Source: Clostridiales bacterium (GTDB lineage: Bacteria; Bacillota; Clostridia; Christensenellales; UBA1242). From it: a DNA stretch of 53,756 nt. This document shows positions 39,861 through 47,969 of the stretch, piece by piece. The notes below the pieces were generated by a model. The model saw only the letters and a list, made by a program, of their open reading frames with translations. It did no database searches and was not told the DNA's origin. Position 1 is the first letter of the stretch; each line of letters begins with the position of its first letter. The DNA is taken from contig SVIA01000008.1 of NCBI GenBank assembly GCA_015055535.1, positions 1-53,756 of the forward strand, given 5' to 3'. Made by a program: the position numbers and the translations under genes.

Positions 39861-41375
39861 ATGAAAAATATTGCAATTATAGAATTAGATGTTTTAAATA
39901 TTAAACTTACAATCGCAAGTGTGGTTAAACAAAATTCAGTTGTTGTTTTAGAACAAGTAAATGAAGCTATAAATTTTGTTTCAGATATTCAAGAAGATGA
40001 AATTATTAAAACTCAAAAAATTAACGAAACAATAGAAGTTTGCCAAAGCTTTAAAAGCTTGTGTGAAAGTTATGAGGTTAGTGAAATTACATGTTTAGCT
40101 AATCGTAGTTTTTATAATGTTAAAAACGAAGTTAGTTTGTTTGAACAAGTTTATGCTAAATGTGGTTTAAAATTTAGAGAAATGACAGAAGACGAAGAAA
40201 TAAATAGTTTTTATTATTCGGTAATAAATAGTATTGATGTTTCTCGTGGATTATTATTTGTTGTTAACACAAATGACACTGTAATTTTAAATTTTAGTAA
40301 ACGTAGTATTTTTGAAAAAACAATTGTTCCTTTTGGAACTTTAAATGTTTTAGAAAAGTTAGATTTAGAAAATAAAGCACCTAGTGAAATGCTTCCAAAA
40401 GTTACTGAGTTTTTTAAAGAAGAATTAAACAAAGTAGAATGGCTAAAAGCTGTTGAACCAGAAATTTCTGTTGTTGGTATGGAAAAATACTTTTTAAGTA
40501 TTTGTAAATTAACTAGAAAGCTAACAAAATATCCTTTAGAAATAGAAAATATGTATTCACTAAGTAAGGCAGATTTTGATACTACTTATAATTTTGTTGC
40601 TGGTTTAGATATAGATAAAACTAAAAAAATTAAAGGTATTTCTCAAGATAGGGCAGATTTATTTGCTTGTTCTTTTGCTATTTATAAAGCTATATTTGAA
40701 GTTTTAAATATTTCAAATATGTTTGCTAGTAAACCAGGTTTTAGCGAAGGACAATTAAACTTTTTAGCAAATCCAAGTATGACTGATAAACCTTATCCAG
40801 ATATTTTAGGAAATTCTTTAGATTTAATTAATGAATATTATACACAAAAACCAAATAACATTGAACATGTTTATTATTTAAGTGTAATTTTATATAAGCA
40901 ATTAAAAGTTTTACACAAATTACCTAGAACATATGTTAAAGCGTTAAGAATTGCCGCAAATTTATATAATTGCGGAGCAAGAATAAATTCTTATGAAAAT
41001 AACAAGTGTGCTTATAACATTATTTTAAATTCTTATATTATGGGTGCTAGTCATAAAGATATCGTTTTAGGTGCGTTTATTATGCTATGTACAAAATTAG
41101 ATGATTTTAATTTAACTGAATGGATTAAATATAAAAATTTACTTACTGAAGAAGATATAGATGCAGTTAAAAAACTAGCAGTTATTGTAAACTTGGCAGC
41201 AAGTTTAGATAGATTTAGCAAAAAGAAAATTACAGACATTACTTGTGATATTTTGGGAGATTCTATTATAATTAAAACACAAAGCGAAGTTCCATCACCA
41301 TTAGAAATAAGAGAGGGTATGAAAAACGAACTTGACTTTAGAAAAGTATTTAAAAAGAATTTAGAACTTTTATAA
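39861..41375 (+). CDS. Ppx/GppA-like phosphatase with C-terminal HD-like domain
   Basis: N-terminal ASKHA-like half, SQDRADLFACSFAIYKAIFEVL, helical HD-like C-terminus. Confidence 0.65.
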   Translation: MKNIAIIELDVLNIKLTIASVVKQNSVVVLEQVNEAINFVSDIQEDEIIKTQKINETIEVCQSFKSLCESYEVSEITCLANRSFYNVKNEVSLFEQVYAKCGLKFREMTEDEEINSFYYSVINSIDVSRGLLFVVNTNDTVILNFSKRSIFEKTIVPFGTLNVLEKLDLENKAPSEMLPKVTEFFKEELNKVEWLKAVEPEISVVGMEKYFLSICKLTRKLTKYPLEIENMYSLSKADFDTTYNFVAGLDIDKTKKIKGISQDRADLFACSFAIYKAIFEVLNISNMFASKPGFSEGQLNFLANPSMTDKPYPDILGNSLDLINEYYTQKPNNIEHVYYLSVILYKQLKVLHKLPRTYVKALRIAANLYNCGARINSYENNKCAYNIILNSYIMGASHKDIVLGAFIMLCTKLDDFNLTEWIKYKNLLTEEDIDAVKKLAVIVNLAASLDRFSKKKITDITCDILGDSIIIKTQSEVPSPLEIREGMKNELDFRKVFKKNLELL

Positions 41376-41381
41376 AAAATT

Positions 41382-41406
41382 AAGTGGGCATGAGCCCACT
41401 TTTTAT
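41382..41406 (+). terminator. Intrinsic terminator
   Basis: AAGTGGGC-atga-GCCCACTT TTTA. Confidence 0.9.
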
Positions 41407-41456
41407 TTTTAAGTTTTGTTTTATTTTTTTTTGCTAATTTATAATTAAATTTGGTA

Positions 41457-41485
41457 TTGACAAAGAAGCCATTGTTTGTTATAAT
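41457..41485 (+). promoter_or_regulatory. Consensus sigma-A promoter
   Basis: TTGACA-17-TATAAT. Confidence 0.85.
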
Positions 41486-41510
41486 GCTAACTATTAAGGA
41501 GATTTTTATT

Positions 41511-41987
41511 ATGATAGATATGAATGGTATTATTAAAGTAGAAGATGTTCAAGAATTTTTAGATGCTTTGGGATATAAATGGGATAAAACAGTTCGTTTT
41601 GGTAAAAAATGTAAACCTGCAACTAAATTTTCAGATTTAGGAACCTTTTTTATCGATTTAAATATTCAAAAAGACGGCGAAAAACTTAGTTTTATAATTA
41701 ATGATGTTAATTTTGTTGTGTTGCAAGGTAAAATTACAAAACAAACAAACTATAATAGTAAATGGAAAGAATTCTTGTTTAAAAAATATGGAAAAGCTTA
41801 TTCTGAAGCTGTTTTAAACAATTGGCAAGAAGAAACAGACAAGGTTGTTGATGAATTAATTGCTGAAATAAAAGTCTTAGAAGAAATGATTGAAAAAAAG
41901 AAAAATATTATTAAAAAAACATTTGATGGCAACAAAGAAATGATAGAAACTATGAAAAAATTAGAAAAAAATGATAAAACATTTTAG
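41511..41987 (+). CDS. Unknown protein, paralogue 1 of tandem pair
   Basis: IIKVEDVQEFLDALGYKWDKT...; start moved to ATG 41511 after AAGGAG. Confidence 0.75.
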   Translation: MIDMNGIIKVEDVQEFLDALGYKWDKTVRFGKKCKPATKFSDLGTFFIDLNIQKDGEKLSFIINDVNFVVLQGKITKQTNYNSKWKEFLFKKYGKAYSEAVLNNWQEETDKVVDELIAEIKVLEEMIEKKKNIIKKTFDGNKEMIETMKKLEKNDKTF

Positions 41988-41995
41988 GTGAAATT

Positions 41996-42526
41996 ATGAA
42001 AAAAATAGGTATGGATACTATAATTAAAGTTGAAGATGTACAAGATTTCTTGTCGCTATGTGGATATAAATGGGATAAAACTTTTGTTACTAAAAAAGGC
42101 GAAACAAAAACTGCTGAAAAGTATTCAGATGTATCAACATCATTTTCTATAAATTTAAATATTGGTAATAGTGTTACACAATCTTTTATGATTAGTGACA
42201 CCGAGTTTATAGCTATGAGTAAAGATATTAAGTCATCAAAAAATTTATCATCAAAATGGCAAAAATATTTATATAGAAAGCATGAAAAAACCTATACAAG
42301 TGCAGTTGTTGATTACTGGAATAATGCAACAGAACAATATGTAAGGGAAAAACTAGCTGAAATGGAAGAACATCCAGAAGATAAAATTTTAATAGAATTA
42401 AGAATTAAAGAAGCTTATAAAGCACAAAAAGAAATAATAGAAAGCATGAAAGAATTAGAAGAATCTGAAGATAAAAAAAATAAACCATACGTTGATGGTG
42501 ATTATAATTTTGATGTGGGAATGTAA
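41996..42526 (+). CDS. Unknown protein, paralogue 2 of tandem pair
   Basis: IIKVEDVQDFLSLCGYKWDKT...; clear alignment to paralogue 1. Confidence 0.75.
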   Translation: MKKIGMDTIIKVEDVQDFLSLCGYKWDKTFVTKKGETKTAEKYSDVSTSFSINLNIGNSVTQSFMISDTEFIAMSKDIKSSKNLSSKWQKYLYRKHEKTYTSAVVDYWNNATEQYVREKLAEMEEHPEDKILIELRIKEAYKAQKEIIESMKELEESEDKKNKPYVDGDYNFDVGM

Positions 42527-42540
42527 ACCCACATTTTTTA
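42513..42540 (+). terminator. Terminator overlapping the stop codon of paralogue 2
   Basis: ATGTGGG-aatgtaaa-CCCACAT TTTTT. Confidence 0.75.
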
Positions 42541-42638
42541 ATTATGTGATAATATGCTAAGGTTTTTTTAAAACTTTTTTAATTAATTTGCTTTATTTTA
42601 TTATTTATTATATACTTATTAGGTTAAAAGGAGATTTT

Positions 42639-44726
42639 ATGGAATTAGGAAGAGAATTTAAGACTACAATAGGAAATAGAGAAGTAGTTATTCAAACAGG
42701 AAAGTATTGTGCTCAAACTAACGGTAGTTGTATTGTAAAATGTGGCGATACAATGGTTATGGTAAATGTAAATATGAGCAAAAAACCAAGAGAAGGAATG
42801 GATTTTTTTCCACTTGGCGTTGATTTTGAAGAAAAAATGTATTCAGTAGGTAAAATACCTGGTGGATTTAAAAAGAGAGAAGGAAGAGCTAGTGATAAAG
42901 CAATTTTAACATCTCGTTTAATTGATAGACCAATTAGACCATTATTCCCTAAAGGTTTTTATAATGATGTAGAAGTTGTTGCAACTTGCTTAAGCGTAGA
43001 TGTAGATATTGCTCCAGAGGTTTTAGCCATGATTGGTTCATCTGTTGCATTATCAATTAGTGATATCCCATTTGCCGGACCAACGGGAAGCGTTGTAATT
43101 GGTTACATTGACGGCGAATATGTTATTAACCCAGACCAAGAACAAAGAGAAAGAAGTTTAATGCATTTAACAGTATCTGGTACTAAAGATGCAGTTTTAA
43201 TGGTTGAAGCTGGTGCTAAAGAAGTTAGCGAAGAAGTTATGCTTGGCGGTATTATGCTTGCTCATGCTGAAATTAAAAAGATTGTTGATTTTATAAACAC
43301 AATTGTAGCTGAAATTGGTAAACCAAAAGCTGAATTTGAATATTATCACGTTCCAGAAGAAGTTGATAAACTTGTTAGAGATTATGCTTATTCTAAAGTA
43401 GAAAAAGTTATGGAAAACTTTGATAGAGATGCTCGTGATGAAGCTGAAGAAGCAATGAATGCTGAAGTTTTGGCATATTTTGCTGAAAATTATGAAGAAA
43501 TTGATGAAAAAGACATTATTAACTCATTATATTATATTAAAAAAGAAATAATGAGAGCTAAAATTATTGATAACGGCGTTAGACCAGACGGAAGAAAAAC
43601 AACTGAAATTCGTCCAATTTGGTGTGAAGCTGGTGTTCTTCCAAGAGTTCACGGTAGCGGTGTATTTACACGTGGATTAACACAAGTTATGACTACATTA
43701 ACTTTAGGCTCTATTTCTGATATGCAAAAATTAGAAGGATTAGACGAAGAAGAACAAAAAAGATATATGCATCACTATAACATGCCAGGATATTCTACTG
43801 GCGAAGCTAAACCTTTAAAAAGTCCAGGAAGAAGAGAAATTGGCCATGGAGCTCTTGCTGAAAGAGCATTAGAACCAGTACTTCCTAGTGAAGATGAGTT
43901 CCCATATGCTATTAGAACAGTTAGTGAAGTATTATCTAGTAATGGTTCAACTAGCCAAGCAAGTGTTTGTGGTTCAACATTAGCGCTTATGGATGGTGGT
44001 GTACCTATTAAAGCTCCAGTTGCTGGTATTGCAATGGGTTTAATTAAAGATGAAGCTAAAAATAAAGTAGCAATATTAAGTGATATTCAAGGCTTAGAAG
44101 ATTTCCTTGGCGACATGGACTTTAAAGTAGCTGGTACTGAAAAAGGTATTACTGCAATTCAAATGGATATGAAAATTAAAGGAATAGATGAAGCTATTTT
44201 AACAAAAGCTTTAAATCAAGCTAAAGAAGGCAGAATGCATATTTTAGGTAAAATGCTAGAAGTAATTAAAGCTCCTAGAAACGATTTAAGTAAATTTGCT
44301 CCTAAAATTATATGTTTTGATATTAATCCAGATAAAATTAAAGACGTAATTGGCTCTGGCGGAAAAATGATTAATAAAATTATTGATGAAACTGGCGTTA
44401 AAATTGATATTACAGATGAAGGAAAAGTTATGATTTGCTCACAAGATACATTCATGAACGAAAGAGCAAAAGATATGATTTTAGATATTGCAACAGAACT
44501 AGAAATGGGTAAAACTTATGAAGGTAAAGTTGTTCGTATTATGCAATTTGGAGCATTTGTTGAATGCTTAAAAGGTAAAGAAGGAATGATACACATTTCT
44601 AAACTTTCAAAAGAAAGAGTTGAAAAAGTAGAAGACGTTGTAAAAATTGGCGATAGAGTTTTAGTAGAAGTAATAAAAGTAGACGAAAAAGGTAGAGTAG
44701 ACTTAAAACTTATAGAAAAACTATAA
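42639..44726 (+). CDS. pnp: Polyribonucleotide nucleotidyltransferase
   Basis: MELGREFKTTIGNREVVIQTGKYCAQTNGSC..., KH and S1 domains; start moved to ATG 42639 after AAAGGAG. Confidence 0.98.
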   Translation: MELGREFKTTIGNREVVIQTGKYCAQTNGSCIVKCGDTMVMVNVNMSKKPREGMDFFPLGVDFEEKMYSVGKIPGGFKKREGRASDKAILTSRLIDRPIRPLFPKGFYNDVEVVATCLSVDVDIAPEVLAMIGSSVALSISDIPFAGPTGSVVIGYIDGEYVINPDQEQRERSLMHLTVSGTKDAVLMVEAGAKEVSEEVMLGGIMLAHAEIKKIVDFINTIVAEIGKPKAEFEYYHVPEEVDKLVRDYAYSKVEKVMENFDRDARDEAEEAMNAEVLAYFAENYEEIDEKDIINSLYYIKKEIMRAKIIDNGVRPDGRKTTEIRPIWCEAGVLPRVHGSGVFTRGLTQVMTTLTLGSISDMQKLEGLDEEEQKRYMHHYNMPGYSTGEAKPLKSPGRREIGHGALAERALEPVLPSEDEFPYAIRTVSEVLSSNGSTSQASVCGSTLALMDGGVPIKAPVAGIAMGLIKDEAKNKVAILSDIQGLEDFLGDMDFKVAGTEKGITAIQMDMKIKGIDEAILTKALNQAKEGRMHILGKMLEVIKAPRNDLSKFAPKIICFDINPDKIKDVIGSGGKMINKIIDETGVKIDITDEGKVMICSQDTFMNERAKDMILDIATELEMGKTYEGKVVRIMQFGAFVECLKGKEGMIHISKLSKERVEKVEDVVKIGDRVLVEVIKVDEKGRVDLKLIEKL

Positions 44727-44779
44727 CAAAAATAAAAAAGTCCCGTTAGTCACTGCATTTTGAAACTAGTGTAATAATT

Positions 44780-44814
44780 AGAGAATTAGAATTAAACTTC
44801 TAGTTCTCTTTTTT
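44780..44814 (+). terminator. Intrinsic terminator downstream of pnp
   Basis: AGAGAATTAGAA-ttaaac-TTCTAGTTCTCT (one G.U) then TTTTTT. Confidence 0.8.
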
Positions 44815-44838
44815 AAAGGCTACTTTATGCCGTGAAAG

Positions 44839-44976
44839 GTACTTGACAAGAGAAGAAATGAAAACACAATTTCAAAAGGCAGAGAAACACAAAAGGCGAA
44901 GCCATAAGCACAATTATTGTTTCTCTGTCTTAACCAGCAAAAAAGAAAACTCATTTCAGAGCCTCTTGTCAAGTAC
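44839..44976. repeat. Nested long inverted repeat (candidate MITE or structured RNA)
   Basis: Outer GTACTTGACAAGAG/CTCTTGTCAAGTAC (14/14), next GAAATGA/TCATTTC, inner AGGCAGAGAAACA/TGTTTCTCTGTCT, core GGC-GAA-GCC. Confidence 0.8.
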
Positions 44977-45010
44977 ACCATGGAATAAATTAGGCATTAC
45001 ATATAACAGC

Positions 45011-45053
45011 AAAAAGCGAAAGTGTGTTACGTTCACCAACACTTTCGCTTTTT
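45011..45053. repeat. Perfect 15-bp hairpin, possible bidirectional terminator
   Basis: AAAAAGCGAAAGTGT-13 nt-ACACTTTCGCTTTTT. Confidence 0.9.
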
Positions 45054-45075
45054 GTCTGCTTTAATTTAGTTTATT

Positions 45076-45134
45076 GATGTGTGCTTGTCTGTTCGAGCGA
45101 AGCGAGAACACTTGTATCAAGACAAGCACACGTC
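45076..45134. repeat. Inverted repeat with an internal GCGAAGC mini-hairpin
   Basis: GATGTGTGCTTGTCT/AGACAAGCACACGTC enclosing GTTCGAGCGAAGCGAGAAC. Confidence 0.9.
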
Positions 45135-45225
45135 TAAATACCATTATCAAAAATTATTGCTAATTATACTTGCTATTTTTTTGAAATTAATTAATTATAA
45201 ATTATTATCTTCCAATTCTTAAATT

Positions 45226-45432
45226 TTAAAACTCGAATAATTCGTTTGGAGTAATATCTAAAAATTTGCAAATTTCATATAATTGTTGATAATTTAATTC
45301 GAAGACACCATTTTCAAAACGACTATATTGTTGTTGTGTCATGCGAAAAACCTTGGCGACTTGTTTTTGTGTAAGCCCTTTATCTTTTCTTGCTCTTTTT
45401 ATATTTTCTCCAACTATTTTAGAATAATTCAT
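45226..45432 (-). CDS. XRE-family HTH regulator
   Basis: 68 aa GENIKRARKDKGLTQKQVAKVFRMTQQQYSRFENGVFELNYQQLYEICKFLDITPNELFEF. Confidence 0.93.
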   Translation of the reverse strand: MNYSKIVGENIKRARKDKGLTQKQVAKVFRMTQQQYSRFENGVFELNYQQLYEICKFLDITPNELFEF

Positions 45433-45465
45433 ATGATATTATTACCACAAAGTGATGTAAAAAAC

Positions 45466-45494
45466 TTGACATACATCATTAAATGATGTAAGAT
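45466..45494 (+). promoter_or_regulatory. Promoter with palindromic operator TACATCAT-taa-ATGATGTA in the spacer
   Basis: TTGACA 45466-45471, spacer starts with the palindrome 45472-45490, TAAGAT -10 at 45489-45494; extra half-site TGATGTAA at 45453-45460. Confidence 0.8.
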
Positions 45495-45528
45495 TATGTT
45501 GTAAATCAAATGAAGAAGAGGTTTTAAA

Positions 45529-45882
45529 ATGTATTGGAAAAAAATAAAGTCATTTAAAAAGGATTTTTTGAATTCAACAGAAGCTTATTTCTTTTTTGAA
45601 GAATGGGCAAAAGACAAGGGAGAATTGGCTTGGGTAGAATATGATAAAATTAAAAAAAAATTACCCATATTTCCTAATTTAGATCATGCACAAATGTTTT
45701 TTAGTAAAACATTAAAAAAGAAATATCTTGTTTATCATCCTTATTTTCCAGCAGAAATAATGAAAGAAATATTAAATCAATGGAATTTTGATAACATATA
45801 TAATATTATAATTTATAATCAAAGTTGGTATAACGAAAATACAAGCATGGTTGTTGTTGAGTTTGATGAGGTGAAATTATGA
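45529..45882 (+). CDS. Unknown 117-aa protein of the XRE module
   Basis: Starts after an AGAAGAGG SD-like region; stop overlaps the next start (ATGA). Confidence 0.7.
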   Translation: MYWKKIKSFKKDFLNSTEAYFFFEEWAKDKGELAWVEYDKIKKKLPIFPNLDHAQMFFSKTLKKKYLVYHPYFPAEIMKEILNQWNFDNIYNIIIYNQSWYNENTSMVVVEFDEVKL

Positions 45883-46385
45883 GGAAAATATCACTAATAA
45901 TGTGTAGTTTTTTAATTATTTTTATTAATTTATTTGTTTTTTCTGGCTGTTCAATAAAAGAAAACGAAATTAATTACGTAAGATATACAACTTCTACTGG
46001 TCAAAAGAAAACTCTTTATTCTACTTATGGCTATGAGGTGAAAGAAGTAATTATGAGAAATATTTCAACTAAAGATATATTAGAAAGCAAAAGAGATTCA
46101 GAACTTCCAAAATTATTTTTAAGTGGTGAAATAGTTACATCTTATTCAACTAGCACAATAAGGAATGTATTTGCGTATCTTGACGTTTTTGACTTGAGTT
46201 CTGTTGAGGCAACTTGGATGTATTCAAAAAAATATTCTTGTGAAGTTACTTTAACATTTGAACTAAGAGTAATAGAAGCCAATCCTGTTACGATTAAAAA
46301 CTCTAATGGTTTATCCACAATATATCAAGATGGATATAAAATAATAACGCTTCCTTCTTCTAGCGTTGAAATATATTATTTTTAA
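45879..46385 (+). CDS. Putative lipoprotein, unknown function
   Basis: MRKISLIMCSFLIIFINLFVFSGC lipobox; translationally coupled to the upstream gene. Confidence 0.75.
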   Translation: MRKISLIMCSFLIIFINLFVFSGCSIKENEINYVRYTTSTGQKKTLYSTYGYEVKEVIMRNISTKDILESKRDSELPKLFLSGEIVTSYSTSTIRNVFAYLDVFDLSSVEATWMYSKKYSCEVTLTFELRVIEANPVTIKNSNGLSTIYQDGYKIITLPSSSVEIYYF

Positions 46386-46475
46386 CTCATTTATATTAAT
46401 TAAAAATTAATTTTATTTATAATCTAATCATTTTTATAATTTTGTATTTTGTTTCATACATTTCTTTGATAGTAC

Positions 46476-46511
46476 AAAAAAGCACAACATAATTTATATC
46501 GTGCTTTTTTA
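46476..46511 (+). terminator. Intrinsic terminator
   Basis: AAAAAAGCAC-...-GTGCTTTTTT. Confidence 0.75.
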
Positions 46512-46566
46512 TTATAATACTAGTTTCAAAAAGGACAATCCTTAAGGGGCTTTTTTAATACAAAAA

Positions 46567-46583
46567 ACAGCAGTTAAGCTGCT
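46567..46583 (-). terminator. Hairpin overlapping the stop codon of the 46574-47092 gene
   Basis: ACAGCAG-ttaag-CTGCTGT flanked by A-run on the + strand (U-run on the minus transcript). Confidence 0.6.
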
Positions 46584-47092
46584 GTTTGATTATTTTTACT
46601 GCTATTTATTTTTGTTTTATTTTGGGCCGTTTTTTTGGCTTTAACTTCAGTTTCTTTGTTTTTACTAGTACTATTTGTTTTTTTAGTAGTAGTTTTAACT
46701 TCTGGTTTTTTTTCGTTAACCTCAGGCTTTTTTTTAGCTGTTTCGGTACTTTTTATTTCTTTAACTTCTGGTTTTGTATTTTCGGTTTTATTAACTACAT
46801 TTGCGTTTTTGGTTTCTTTTTCTTTGCTTGGTTTAATAGTATTTTGAGAAGCTAAATTGTTATTTGCTTTTTTGTTAGATTCTTCTTCTATTTTTATATT
46901 ATTACTTTCTAAAAATTTTTTGGCGCTTTCTATTGTCCAGTTTTTTGTTGCCTTGTTATTATTTTGGGCATTTCTTGTGTGTAAATACCAAATTAAAGCA
47001 ATAATAAACCCGCAAAAGAATACAATAGATAAAATATAAAAAATTAGATCTGTTCTTATTAACATTAAACTTTTAAAACTATTAAGTAACAT
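46574..47092 (-). CDS. Single-TM protein with low-complexity Lys/Thr/Glu-rich tail
   Basis: FYILSIVFFCGFIIALIWYL then KKPEVNEKKPEVKTTTKK... Confidence 0.65.
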   Translation of the reverse strand: MLLNSFKSLMLIRTDLIFYILSIVFFCGFIIALIWYLHTRNAQNNNKATKNWTIESAKKFLESNNIKIEEESNKKANNNLASQNTIKPSKEKETKNANVVNKTENTKPEVKEIKSTETAKKKPEVNEKKPEVKTTTKKTNSTSKNKETEVKAKKTAQNKTKINSSKNNQTAA

Positions 47093-47193
47093 ATTATTCT
47101 CCTAAATAAAGTTAATTTTATATAATTATAGCAAAATAAAAGATAAATACAAAATAAAGTAATAATTTTTTTATAAAAATCATAATTTATTTT

Positions 47194-47916
47194 ATGAAAA
47201 ATAAGTCAAAAATAAAAAAAAGTTTAGAAACGCATGTTAGTAATTTAATTTTAATAATAATTGTTTGTGGAATGTTTTTTTTAGCATTTACCTCTAATAT
47301 AAAAACTGTATTTAATGCCGAAAAAATAGAAGCTATTTATAGAGGGAACATTAATAATAATAATAAAATTAGTCTTATGATTAATGTTTATTGGGGAACA
47401 GAATTTATTGAGCCAATTCTTGAAGTTTTAAAAGAAGAAAATATAAAGGTCACATTTTTTGTTGGTGGAACATGGGTAGCTCAAAATAATGAATTATTAG
47501 AAAAAATGCATAATGAAGGGCATGAGATAGGTAATCATGGGTATTATCATAAAGATCATAAACTACTTACAAGTGAACGTAACCAAGAAGAAATTTTTAT
47601 AACACATAAGTTAGTTAAAGAAATTATAGGGGTAGATATGAAATTATTTGCCCCACCTAGTGGAAGTTATAATCAAACGACTTTACAAATTGCAAATAAT
47701 TTGGGTTATAAAACAATTATGTGGAGTAAAGATACAATAGATTGGCGAGATAAAGATAGTGAATTATGTTATAGTCGAGCTACTAAAAATGCAAAATCTG
47801 GTGAACTTATTTTAATGCATCCAACAGAGCATACATTAAAAGCATTACCGAATATTATTAATTACTATAAAGAAAATAATTTTACAATAACTACTGTAAG
47901 TGACAATATTTCATAA
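47194..47916 (+). CDS. Polysaccharide deacetylase (NodB-type, PdaB-like)
   Basis: VTFFVGGTWVAQN, GHEIGNHGYYHKDH, FAPPSGSYN. Confidence 0.9.
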   Translation: MKNKSKIKKSLETHVSNLILIIIVCGMFFLAFTSNIKTVFNAEKIEAIYRGNINNNNKISLMINVYWGTEFIEPILEVLKEENIKVTFFVGGTWVAQNNELLEKMHNEGHEIGNHGYYHKDHKLLTSERNQEEIFITHKLVKEIIGVDMKLFAPPSGSYNQTTLQIANNLGYKTIMWSKDTIDWRDKDSELCYSRATKNAKSGELILMHPTEHTLKALPNIINYYKENNFTITTVSDNIS

Positions 47917-47969
47917 AAACATCTTGCTAAAAATTAAATAATTTGATATACTAAACATAGGAGAAAATT

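Noticed and set aside
44843-45064. 73-aa ORF in the hairpin array
   Set aside because: TTG start, lies entirely across inverted repeats, no convincing SD; composition dictated by the stems. Could be a relic of a mobile-element gene but not supported as a CDS
45091-45109. GTTCGAGCGAAGCGAGAAC as a tRNA T-arm
   Set aside because: Superficially GTTCGA-like but no acceptor, D or anticodon arms; symmetrical mini-hairpin instead
46586-47039. Three plus-strand ORFs opposite 46574-47092
   Set aside because: Phe/Val/Leu-rich antisense translations of Lys/Thr/Glu codons; no SD
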